From the NCBI GenBank assembly GCA_959599095.1, contig CAUGGC010000043.1, positions 1-11,140 of the forward strand: 11,140 nucleotides of DNA. The letters run 5' to 3'. This DNA is from an uncultured Collinsella sp. Its GTDB lineage: Bacteria; Actinomycetota; Coriobacteriia; Coriobacteriales; Coriobacteriaceae. Both the position numbers and the translations under genes were made by a program. Positions 1 to 7,293 of the stretch are shown in pieces. The notes beneath the pieces were generated by a model that saw only the letters and a list, made by a program, of their open reading frames with translations, was not told the origin of the DNA and made no database searches. The first letter of the stretch is position 1, and each line of letters begins with the position of its first letter.

Positions 1-927
1 AAGGCCATGTGGGTCTTCTACGAGTATCCCGAGGAGTCCTTCGACAACATCATCCAGCCGTTCAGCTTCCCCGAGCTGCGTCAGAAGGCTCACTTCTGCG
101 CCATCTCCTCTACCTCCGGCACCGCTACCGAGGTCACCGCGTTCTCCGTCATCACCGACTACGCCAAGGGCATCAAGTACCCGCTGGCCGACTTCAACAT
201 CACCCCTGATGTCGCCATCGTCGACCCCGAGCTCACCTACACCATGCCCGCCAAGCTGTGCGCTCACACCGGCATGGATGCTCTGACCCACTGCATGGAG
301 GCCTACGTTTCCACCTTCGCCTCTATGTTCACCGACGCCAACGCTCTGCACGGCATCCGCGAGATCGTCGAGTGGCTGCCCAAGTCCTATGCTGGCGACC
401 ATGAGGCCCGTCAGCACATGCACGAGGCTCAGTGCATCGCCGGTATCGCCTTCTCCTCGGGCCTGCTCGGCATCGTTCACTCCATGGCTCACAAGACCGG
501 TGCTGCCTTCGAGAACGGCCACATCATCCACGGTGCCGCTAACGCCATGTACCTTGGCAAGGTCATCCAGTGGAACTCCAAGGATCCGCGTGCTGCCGAG
601 CGTTACGCTTACGTGGCCAAGGAGATCCTGCACCTTCCCGGCGAGACCAACGAGGAGCTCATCGCTGCGCTCGTCCAGAAGATTCGCGACCTCAACGACC
701 AGCTCAACATTCCGCAGTCCATCAAGGATTACGCGAATGGCGGCGTGAAGGTCGACGCCGAGAACCCGCAGATGGTTTCCGAGGAGGAGTTCCTCGCCAA
801 GCTGCCCGAGATCGCCGCGAACGCCGAGCAGGACGCCTGCACGCCCGAGAACCCGCGTGAGACCAAGGCTGCCGACTTCGAGAAGATCCTCAAGGCCTGC
901 TACTACGACACCGACATCGATTTCTAA
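1..927 (+). CDS. Iron-containing alcohol dehydrogenase, 3' part (5' end outside window)
   Basis: This is the C-terminal 308 codons of a group III (Fe-type) alcohol dehydrogenase, a cytoplasmic enzyme interconverting aldehydes and alcohols with NAD(P)H. The frame is open from base 1, so the true start lies upstream; standalone members have about 380-400 residues, so roughly 75-90 are missing. Seen in the sequence: the TSGTATEVT segment, YPLADFNITPD, and the metal-site motif GMDALTHCMEAY with Asp (277-279) and His (289-291). Downstream are HSMAHKTG (His 478-480 and 490-492) and GHIIHGAANA (His 529-531). The spacing between the last two His motifs is three residues longer than in FucO or AdhE, a form I associate with standalone clostridial-type enzymes. 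The same domain forms the C-terminus of bifunctional AdhE, so AdhE cannot be fully excluded. The codon choice is strongly biased, suggesting high expression. A strong terminator follows. Confidence 0.88.
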   Translation, partial: KAMWVFYEYPEESFDNIIQPFSFPELRQKAHFCAISSTSGTATEVTAFSVITDYAKGIKYPLADFNITPDVAIVDPELTYTMPAKLCAHTGMDALTHCMEAYVSTFASMFTDANALHGIREIVEWLPKSYAGDHEARQHMHEAQCIAGIAFSSGLLGIVHSMAHKTGAAFENGHIIHGAANAMYLGKVIQWNSKDPRAAERYAYVAKEILHLPGETNEELIAALVQKIRDLNDQLNIPQSIKDYANGGVKVDAENPQMVSEEEFLAKLPEIAANAEQDACTPENPRETKAADFEKILKACYYDTDIDF

Positions 928-949
928 TCGACTCTTGTTATCGTAACGA

Positions 950-989
950 GGGGCTCCGCACGTATCTGTACGGAGCCCCTTTCTTTTTT
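950..989 (+). terminator. Rho-independent terminator after the Fe-ADH gene
   Basis: A 9-bp perfect GC-rich stem (950-958 with 971-979, GGGGCTCCG/CGGAGCCCC) with a 12-nt loop is followed by a T-rich tail (980-989). It lies 22 nt after the ADH stop and only 16 nt before the gldA start. gldA must therefore be read through it or be driven by a promoter overlapping this region. A second small hairpin (932-940 with 944-952) overlaps its base. Confidence 0.88.
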
Positions 990-1005
990 AGAGAATGGGA
1001 TAGTT

Positions 1006-2106
1006 ATGGCTGCAATTTTCAATAGCCCCAGCAAGTACATCCAGGGTCCGGACGAGCTCGCCAAGCTTGGTTCCTATGTCGAGCCGCTCGGCGCTAAGGC
1101 TCTCGTCATCGTGACGCCTTCGGGCAAGAAGCGCGTCGGTGCCAAGATCGAGGGCGGCTTTGCCGAGGCTAAGGCCGAGCTGCTGTTTGAGGACTTTAAC
1201 GGCGAGTGCTCCAAGGGCGAGGTCGATCGCCTGGTTGCGCTCGCCCGCGACAACGGTTGCGACATCATCGTCGGCGTCGGTGGCGGCAAGATCCTCGACA
1301 CCGCGAAGGCCGTCGCCTATTACCTGGAGTCCCCGGTTATCATCTGCCCCACCATTGCTTCGACCGATGCACCGTGCTCGGCACTTTCGGTGCTCTATAC
1401 CGATGACGGCCAGTTCGACAAGTACCTCTTCCTTAAGGCGAACCCCAATATCGTCCTTATGGATACGACGGTTATCGCGGCGAGCCCGGTGCGCCTGACG
1501 GTTTCCGGTATGGGCGATGCGCTCGCAACCTATTTCGAGGCTCAGGCGACGCACGATGCCGACGGCGGCACCTGCGCCGGCGGCAAGGGCGGAATGGCCG
1601 GCCTGGCGCTCGCCAAGCTCTGCTATGAGACGCTCATGGCCGATGGCGTCAAGGCCAAGGTTGCGCTGGAGAAGGGTGCGCTCACGCCTGCCGTGGAGCA
1701 TATCATCGAGGCCAATACGCTGCTTTCGGGCATTGGCTTTGAGAGCTCGGGCCTTGCTGCTGCTCATGCCATCCACAATGGTCTGACGATGCTGCCCGAG
1801 TGCCACAGCATGTATCACGGCGAGAAGGTCGCCTTTGGCACTATCGTCCAGCTGGTGCTCGAGGATGCCCCGACCGAGAAGCTCGAGGAAGTCTTGGGCT
1901 TCTGCATTGAGTTGGGCCTGCCGGTCACGATGAAGGAACTTGGAGTTGCCGAGGTTACGCGCGAGAAGGCCATGATTGTTGCCGAGGCCGCGTGCGCGCC
2001 CGATGACACCATGTGCAACATGCCGTTTGAGGTGACGCCCGAGATGGTCGCAAACGCCATCCTGGGTGCCGACGCGCTGGGCCACTACTATCTCATGGAT
2101 GAGTAA
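1006..2106 (+). CDS. gldA: Glycerol dehydrogenase
   Basis: Zn-dependent NAD+ glycerol dehydrogenase (glycerol to dihydroxyacetone), cytoplasmic, 366 residues against 367 in E. coli GldA, so full length. The protein starts with the family hallmark SPSKYIQGPDEL. The NAD-binding motif GVGGGK is at residues 90-95, and STDAPCSALSV with substrate-contacting Asp121 at 119-129. The zinc ligands are Asp171 (GMGDALATYFEA), His254 (AAAHAIHNGL) and His271 (YHGEKVAFG). All residues expected of a working enzyme are present. The start follows a weak GA-rich ribosome site (GAGAATGGGA). It sits between two terminators, so it is probably mainly monocistronic or fed by readthrough from the ADH gene. Its neighbours suggest glycerol or related polyol oxidation, or the reverse reaction as an electron sink. 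1,2-propanediol and other vicinal diols are possible alternative substrates. Confidence 0.93.
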   Translation: MAAIFNSPSKYIQGPDELAKLGSYVEPLGAKALVIVTPSGKKRVGAKIEGGFAEAKAELLFEDFNGECSKGEVDRLVALARDNGCDIIVGVGGGKILDTAKAVAYYLESPVIICPTIASTDAPCSALSVLYTDDGQFDKYLFLKANPNIVLMDTTVIAASPVRLTVSGMGDALATYFEAQATHDADGGTCAGGKGGMAGLALAKLCYETLMADGVKAKVALEKGALTPAVEHIIEANTLLSGIGFESSGLAAAHAIHNGLTMLPECHSMYHGEKVAFGTIVQLVLEDAPTEKLEEVLGFCIELGLPVTMKELGVAEVTREKAMIVAEAACAPDDTMCNMPFEVTPEMVANAILGADALGHYYLMDE

Positions 2107-2118
2107 ATCAAGCTAAGG

Positions 2119-2154
2119 AAGGGGCAAAGCCAGCAGATGGCTTTGCCCCTTTTT
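2119..2154 (+). terminator. Rho-independent terminator after gldA
   Basis: A 12-bp perfect stem (2121-2132 with 2138-2149, GGGGCAAAGCCA and its complement) closes a 5-nt GCAGA loop. It is flanked by an AA/TT extension and followed by a T run (2150-2154). It begins 13 nt after the gldA stop. Confidence 0.9.
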
Positions 2155-2158
2155 GCTA

Positions 2159-2189
2159 TGGTGCAAAGGGGTCAGGTTACTTTGCACCA
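2159..2189 (+). repeat. REP-like inverted repeat with a GGGGTCAGGTT core
   Basis: Perfect 10-bp arms TGGTGCAAAG (2159-2168) and CTTTGCACCA (2180-2189) enclose GGGTCAGGTTA. It lies 5 nt after the gldA terminator and lacks a T tail, so it is not itself a terminator. The GGGGTCAGGTT core resembles extragenic palindromes mobilised by IS200-like RAYT transposases, which often carry GGGGTCAGGT/ACCTGACCCC. That assignment is from memory of the class; only one copy lies in this window. Confidence 0.5.
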
Positions 2190-2219
2190 ATCGTTGTTTG
2201 ATGAAGGGCGGATTCTCGT

Positions 2220-3287
2220 ATGGCGCTTCCCATGGTTTACGGCGGTCCCGGTCGGTATGTTCAGGGGCCGGGCGAACTTTCGCGTCAGGGCAGGTATTTG
2301 ACATGGTTGGGCTGCGCTGCCTATGTCTTGTTTGACCAGGGCACCGAGGATCGGCTGTGCAGGCAGATCGTCGATGGATTTCTGGACGACGATCTGAGTG
2401 AGCCGTTCTTTAAGATTTATGACGGTCCGTGTACGGAAGAGGCCGTTGTCGAAATGGCTAAGGAAGCCCAAGCCGAGTATTGCGACATGGTAGTGGGTAT
2501 TGGCGGCGGCAAAATGCTCGATATCGCCAAGGCCGTTGCGTTTTATGCCGAGTTGCCGTTGTGCGTATGCCCCACGGCGGCTTCGATGGACGGTCCGTGC
2601 AGCGCGATTTCGGTGCTGTATCACGAGGACGGATCGTTCGACCGCTACCTGATGCTTGAGAAGAATCCAGACCTAGTTGTGGTCGATACCAACGTGCTCG
2701 CGGCAGCCCCGCTGCGTATGACGGTCGCCGGCATGGGCGACGCGCTGGCAACGTACTTCGAGGCACGTTCGTGCGCCGCGGCGCATGGCGCCAACGAGCA
2801 CGGTGGCGCGCCGGGACACTTGGCCTTGGTTGCGGCTCGTGCCTGCTATGACACGCTTATGGAGTGCGGCGTCGCTGCCAAGCGCGATCTCAAGAAGGGG
2901 CGTATATCGCCGGCGGTTGAGCGTCTGATCGAGTGCAATATTCTGCTCTCGGGCGTCGGCTTTGAGAGCGGTGGCTTGGCGTTGGCACATGCCATCGCCA
3001 ACGGTCTGACGATTCTGCCCGAGTGCAAGGCCATGCACGGCGAGGCCGTGGCATTTGGCCTGGTGGTCCAGCTGCGCCTGGAGCGTGCGCCCGAGCTTGA
3101 TCAGGTGCTCGAGTTTTGCCAGCGCGTTGGTCTGCCGACGACGCTCGAGGAGCTGGGTCTTGGCGAGATTTCCGATGCTGATCTGCAAGGTGTTGCAAAT
3201 GCGGTCTTTAGAAACGAGCGCAATATGGCTAACGAACACGCCAAGGTGACCAAACAACAGCTCGTGCAGCTCATGTGCGAGGCATAG
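2220..3287 (+). CDS. GldA-family polyol dehydrogenase, divergent second copy
   Basis: A 355-residue paralogue of the preceding glycerol dehydrogenase, aligning from PGRYVQGPGEL through to the C-terminal region. It keeps the nucleotide-binding motif GIGGGK (residues 93-98) and the zinc ligands Asp174 (GMGDALATYFEA), His257 (LALAHAIANG) and His273 (MHGEAVAFG). Several pocket positions differ. STDAPC is SMDGPC (Thr to Met at 123), HAIHNG is HAIANG (the second His becomes Ala260), and YHGEK is MHGEA. The C-terminus is about 10 residues shorter. Catalysis looks possible but specificity has probably shifted from glycerol, so I give no symbol. The start is supported by a purine-rich GAAGGGCGG about 10 nt upstream; Met5 is an alternative. 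Codon use is less biased than in gldA, suggesting lower expression. No clear terminator follows. Confidence 0.85.
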   Translation: MALPMVYGGPGRYVQGPGELSRQGRYLTWLGCAAYVLFDQGTEDRLCRQIVDGFLDDDLSEPFFKIYDGPCTEEAVVEMAKEAQAEYCDMVVGIGGGKMLDIAKAVAFYAELPLCVCPTAASMDGPCSAISVLYHEDGSFDRYLMLEKNPDLVVVDTNVLAAAPLRMTVAGMGDALATYFEARSCAAAHGANEHGGAPGHLALVAARACYDTLMECGVAAKRDLKKGRISPAVERLIECNILLSGVGFESGGLALAHAIANGLTILPECKAMHGEAVAFGLVVQLRLERAPELDQVLEFCQRVGLPTTLEELGLGEISDADLQGVANAVFRNERNMANEHAKVTKQQLVQLMCEA

Positions 3288-3367
3288 TTTGGCGCTTGAT
3301 TGGCCTTGTGCAATCGAGGCGGCGATAGACCATGGGCTATTTGCCGCAAAGATGCTCCGCGTGTAAT

Positions 3368-3398
3368 TTGCCCGAGGCGTGGGCCGATAGCGTATCAT
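3368..3398 (+). promoter_or_regulatory. Possible promoter of the ferredoxin-like gene
   Basis: TTGCCC (3368-3373) and TATCAT (3393-3398) are separated by 19 nt, about 40 nt before the chosen start at 3439. The match is loose. The gene does need a promoter in the 151-nt gap after the second GldA-type gene. Confidence 0.25.
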
Positions 3399-3438
3399 TA
3401 TCTCTTGCTTGTTTGCACTGCTCAGGGAGGGGCCGCGC

Positions 3439-4692
3439 ATGGCGCAGGAACACGATCTGTTTGATGACATTATCGAGATCAGCAAGGGTTTCGACTTTCT
3501 TAAAAACCCGCTTGGCGGTGTGACCGATGCACTCGATCCGTCGGCGCCGCAGTGGAATCCTGCCGACTACAAGGAGCGCCCGCGCGGCAACACCATTCCG
3601 TGCCTGACCTGCAAAAACGAAAAGAGCGGCTGCACCGCGTGCATGGACGTGTGCCCGGTCAACGCTATCGAGGTCGAGGAAGACGCCATCGAGATCCTCG
3701 ACTCCTGTCGCAAGTGCGGCCTGTGCGCCGCTGCCTGTCCGACCGAGGCGATCATCTCGCCGCGCCTGGCGCCCAAAAACCTGTATGACGATATCGTCTC
3801 TGCAGCTACGAGCCACGAGACCGCCTACGTCACCTGCACGCGCGCCCTCAAGCGCATGCCGCGCGAGAACGAGGTCGTCGTCGCCTGCGTGGGCGATATT
3901 ACGGCCGAGACCTGGTTCTCGGTACTGGCGGACTATCCCAACGTGAGTGTGTACCTGCCGTTGGGCGTGTGCGATAAATGCCGCAACACCGGCGGTGAGG
4001 ACATTCTGGGCGAGGCAATCGCTACCGCCGAGGAGTGGGCCGGTACGGGCATGGGCCTGGAGGTCGACCCCAAGAGCCTCAAATGTCATAAGCGCCGCGA
4101 GTACGAGCGCAAGGAGTACATGGATAAGATTGCCCGCACCACGGGCCTTACCGTGACCAAGCTCAACCCGGCAACGGCGGCGCTGGCCTCGGTGACGCAG
4201 AAGCTCAAAGCCCACCGCCACCAGATTACCCAGCTGGAGCGCACGCTCAATACCATGTGCGGCACCACGACGACCAAGCGTCGCCGTTCACTCACGCACG
4301 GGCGCCAACTGGTGCTCTCGACGTTGCAAAACCACCCCGAGCTTGCCCAGAACATGCAGGTGAGCACGCCGGAATGCGATTTTGACAAGTGCACGTCGTG
4401 TGGCGAGTGCGTCAACGTGTGCCCCACGTTTGCCTGCGATCTGGTGGGAAGCGGTCGCTTTGCACTGGAGTCCACGTATTGCCTAGGCTGCGGAGCCTGC
4501 GTCAAGGTGTGCCCCGAGCATGCGCTTAAGCTGGTTGAACATGATGCATCCAACCTGGTCGTCGTCGATCCCGAGGCCGAGGAAAAGGCCGCCCAGAAGG
4601 CGAAGGCCCACGAAGAAGCCCAGAAGGTCAAGGCTGAGGCAAAGGCCAAGCTCGACAAGATGCTCGATCAGGTGGAGAAACTCGCGGACTAG
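3439..4692 (+). CDS. Multi-cluster [4Fe-4S] ferredoxin-domain protein of unknown role
   Basis: A 417-residue soluble iron-sulfur protein, probably an electron carrier or the electron-transfer subunit of an unidentified oxidoreductase. The start at 3439 is chosen over an upstream TTG because of a strong GGGAGGGG site 6 nt before it. Residues 55-101 form an N-terminal ferredoxin-like pair. The first site has unusual spacing (C55-x2-C58-x6-C65-x2-C68-x3-C72-P); the second is canonical (C90, C93, C96, C100-P). Residues 130-216 hold further Cys (133, 150, 178, 181, 216) in a Rossmann-like stretch that could bind another cofactor. The segment at about 240-305 is basic and helical. Residues 318-359 are a fully canonical 2[4Fe-4S] ferredoxin (C318/321/324/328 and C348/351/354/358). 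The last 45 residues are a Lys/Glu/Ala helix, probably coiled coil. There is no signal peptide or membrane segment. I do not recognise a named family. Confidence 0.82.
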   Translation: MAQEHDLFDDIIEISKGFDFLKNPLGGVTDALDPSAPQWNPADYKERPRGNTIPCLTCKNEKSGCTACMDVCPVNAIEVEEDAIEILDSCRKCGLCAAACPTEAIISPRLAPKNLYDDIVSAATSHETAYVTCTRALKRMPRENEVVVACVGDITAETWFSVLADYPNVSVYLPLGVCDKCRNTGGEDILGEAIATAEEWAGTGMGLEVDPKSLKCHKRREYERKEYMDKIARTTGLTVTKLNPATAALASVTQKLKAHRHQITQLERTLNTMCGTTTTKRRRSLTHGRQLVLSTLQNHPELAQNMQVSTPECDFDKCTSCGECVNVCPTFACDLVGSGRFALESTYCLGCGACVKVCPEHALKLVEHDASNLVVVDPEAEEKAAQKAKAHEEAQKVKAEAKAKLDKMLDQVEKLAD

Positions 4693-4721
4693 TCAGCGAC
4701 CCCTATCTCTGCTTCATTCGT

Positions 4722-4761
4722 GCCGCCGTGGCGTCCGGGTTCGCCCAGATGCCGCGGCGGC
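4722..4761 (+). terminator. Strong GC hairpin without T tract, between ferredoxin-like gene and ychF
   Basis: Arms of 11 bp (4722-4732 with 4751-4761, one G-U pair) enclose an inner GGG-TTCG-CCC hairpin (4737-4746). It begins 30 nt after the ferredoxin-like stop. No U run follows, and the 3' arm ends 2 nt before the putative ychF -10 box. It may end upstream transcription, stabilise the upstream mRNA, or insulate the ychF promoter. Confidence 0.45.
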
Positions 4762-4763
4762 GC

Positions 4764-4769
4764 TATACT
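4764..4769 (+). promoter_or_regulatory. Putative -10 box of ychF
   Basis: TATACT (4764-4769) is a near-consensus -10, about 38 nt before the GTG start. The matching -35 position (TTCGCC near 4740) is poor and lies in the loop of the GC hairpin. Confidence 0.4.
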
Positions 4770-4806
4770 TATGCAGTTTGAAATGCTTGTACCAAAAGGA
4801 GCTGTC

Positions 4807-5883
<1,077 letters not shown>

Positions 5884-5894
5884 GGACGACGCGC

Positions 5895-6278
5895 ATGTTC
5901 AAATATGGCAAAAAAGCCGGCTACATGGGCATCGCGCTGCTGGTGCTTGCGGTGCTTCCGCTGGTGATAGCGGCGTTTGTGATCCCCAACATTGGCCCCG
6001 AGGTGGCAACGAAGTTTAATGCCGCCGGCGAGGTGACGCGCTGGGGCAAGAGCTACGAGCTGCTGGCGCTTCCGGTGCTCAACCTGCTGCTGAGCGTGGC
6101 GACGTACTTTACGGCGGGACGCCAGGCCAAGAACAATGATGACTCCGCCGCCATGGCGCGCATCGTATGCGAGCGCTACCTGCGCAACGGTTGCATCACG
6201 GGTGTGTTCCTCAACGTAATCAACGTTTACTTTATGTACTCGGCGATTACCGGAACGGGCTTTGGCTTTGGTTTCTAG
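5895..6278 (+). CDS. DUF1648-type small membrane protein
   Basis: A 127-residue protein with three predicted membrane helices (about 9-30, 54-72 and 98-118). After helix 1 comes the segment IGPEVATKFNAAGEVTRWG (33-51), which matches the DUF1648 signature also found at the N-terminus of SdpI-type immunity/signalling proteins (pattern P-x2-V-x2-HFN-x2-G-x3-R-x-G). Here the usual His is Lys40. The SdpI C-terminal domain is absent, so no immunity role can be claimed. It starts 11 nt after ychF with an AAGGA site overlapping the ychF stop, so it is very likely co-transcribed. Function is unknown. Its stop lies 9 nt from the stop of the convergent minus-strand gene. Confidence 0.78.
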   Translation: MFKYGKKAGYMGIALLVLAVLPLVIAAFVIPNIGPEVATKFNAAGEVTRWGKSYELLALPVLNLLLSVATYFTAGRQAKNNDDSAAMARIVCERYLRNGCITGVFLNVINVYFMYSAITGTGFGFGF

Positions 6279-6287
6279 CTTGTCCTT

Positions 6288-6677
6288 TTAGGCAACGAGC
6301 CTGCACGCATATTCAATGGCTGCTGCGAGGCCGCCGCTTGATCGTGGTTGAAAGACTACATCGGCGGCGGCCTCGTTTTCGTATCCGGCGCCGCGAAGGG
6401 TGAGTGCTATGCCGGCTTCTAAAAGGAGCGGCAGGCCGCGTTGGCTGGTTGCGATTACGGCAGCCTGATTGAGCGAGCAGCCGTGCGTTTGGCATTGGAT
6501 GGCAAGTTCACCTTGCGCCGGGCAAGGGACCAGAACGGCGGCGACGCGACTTGATAGCAATGCAAATGCTGTGCGCTCATCGGGCGAAAGGCATTCGGCT
6601 TCAACGACGACGAGCTTGGGCGGTGCGCTGTTTGTGCGAAGCATGGCTCGGTACATGCGGACCGAAGAACCCGACAT
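6288..6677 (-). CDS. Small HAD-tail-like protein lacking catalytic aspartates
   Basis: A 129-residue minus-strand protein. The start at 6677 is well supported: on the minus strand AGGAG precedes ATG by 6 nt. Residues 70-129 resemble the C-terminal segment of Cof-type HAD phosphatases: a strand, then GLPLLLEAGIAL (81-92), then a strand with AAADVVF (103-109) and a GGLAAAIEYA helix (115-124). Where an active HAD has a D-x-x-x-D metal motif (GDNxND), this protein reads ATSQRG (76-81), and no DxD nucleophile motif is visible. It is either a degenerate, non-catalytic HAD relative or an unrelated fold that looks similar. It is transcribed divergently from an XRE repressor over a shared palindrome, suggesting a regulator/effector pair. 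An early GC hairpin inside its 3' part may act as terminator for the opposite strand. Function is unknown. Confidence 0.65.
   Translation of the reverse strand: MSGSSVRMYRAMLRTNSAPPKLVVVEAECLSPDERTAFALLSSRVAAVLVPCPAQGELAIQCQTHGCSLNQAAVIATSQRGLPLLLEAGIALTLRGAGYENEAAADVVFQPRSSGGLAAAIEYACRLVA
6326..6379 (+). terminator. Possible terminator of the ychF operon inside the convergent gene
   Basis: Perfect 12-bp arms CGAGGCCGCCGC (6326-6337) and GCGGCGGCCTCG (6364-6375), a 26-nt loop, then TTTT (6376-6379). Read on the plus strand it lies 48 nt after the DUF1648-type stop and is the only terminator-like structure there. It sits within the 3' coding region of the minus-strand gene, where it encodes Ala/Gly-rich stretches. 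Confidence 0.5.
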
Positions 6678-6700
6678 AGAAAACTCCTGTGTATTCGTTT

Positions 6701-6724
6701 AAACGTAAACTATAGTTTACGTTT
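6701..6724. promoter_or_regulatory. 24-bp perfect palindromic operator with overlapping divergent promoters
   Basis: Two 12-nt halves are exact reverse complements, laid out AA-ACGTAA-N8-TTACGT-TT. The centre holds TATAGT on the plus strand (6711-6716) and its mirror on the minus strand (6714-6709), so both divergent -10 boxes fall inside the palindrome. A shorter palindrome CGTTTAAACG (6696-6705) overlaps the left edge. A dimeric repressor bound here would shut off both genes. The best candidate is the adjacent XRE protein, acting also on itself. Confidence 0.75.
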
Positions 6725-6753
6725 TTGTTCGGCTCCATTTCAAACTCGTCTGC

Positions 6754-6972
6754 ATGGACGAACGTGCGAAACAGATTCTTGGCAGGCGGGTCGAAGAGAC
6801 ACGCAGGGACCTTGGTATCTCCAAGGTTGATTTTTGTGTGGCGACAGGAATCAGCCGACCCTACCTCGACCGAATCGAAGATGGGACGGCAAATTTCACG
6901 CTCAAGGTTCTATTTAAGATCGCGCCCGCACTCGGCATGACGGTGTCAGAGCTTCTCGAGGGCATCGAATAG
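6754..6972 (+). CDS. XRE-family HTH transcriptional regulator
   Basis: A 72-residue single-domain Cro/C1-type DNA-binding protein. Five helices are recognisable; the HTH runs from about residue 22 (ISKVDFCVATG) to the recognition helix ISRPYLDRIEDG (33-44), followed by NFTLKVLFKIAPALG and the closing TVSELLEG. It carries no effector domain. The ATG at 6754 is the only sensible start and lacks an evident ribosome site, so expression may be low. It is divergent from the HAD-like gene, with the palindrome 30 nt upstream, the usual layout of an autoregulated repressor. Such small XRE proteins also occur as antitoxins or mobile-element repressors. It could be the antitoxin-like partner of the HAD-like protein, but that is conjecture. 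No terminator with a T tail was found after it. Confidence 0.85.
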   Translation: MDERAKQILGRRVEETRRDLGISKVDFCVATGISRPYLDRIEDGTANFTLKVLFKIAPALGMTVSELLEGIE

Positions 6973-7293
6973 GGCGTTCCCCCGCTGTATTTGACGCTCT
7001 TTGGGCGGGTCCCCCTGGTTGCGATGTGCAAAATCGCGAGTATTCAGCACCAGTTCGGCCGTAGATGGTAGCCCGAGCGGCTGGCTTTGCCTTTTTGGCA
7101 GTAGTTAATCCACATACTAAATAAAAATGAGGAATAAATATTTACTAGCCGGAACCTTCGTCCTAAAAGTTCGTCTAATAATCGGCCGATTCTATGCCTC
7201 CGGAGGAGAAATTGCAGAATACTCCGATTTTTGCACGGCCCGAGGGGGACCACCTGTCGTTTAAGGTTGCGATAAGTGGAGCTGCCTTAGAGA
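6973..7293. other. Gene-free, partly AT-rich gap
   Basis: A 321-nt gap between the XRE gene and the asparaginase stop. GC content falls to about 32% near 7081-7140. It contains two perfect short palindromes (AATCGGCCGATT 7180-7191 and CCTCCGGAGG 7197-7206) and a weak CGGAG/CTCCG hairpin followed by ATTTTT (7201-7236). No ORF has a convincing ribosome site or recognisable product. It may be a remnant of a lost gene or insertion, or an untranslated end. Confidence 0.5.

Noticed and set aside
988..2085. 365-residue minus-strand ORF opposite gldA
   Set aside because: Antisense shadow of gldA, with low-complexity composition and no family match.
7044..7253. 69-residue minus-strand ORF in the gap before the XRE gene
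   Set aside because: No convincing ribosome site, arginine-rich random-looking sequence and no family resemblance.
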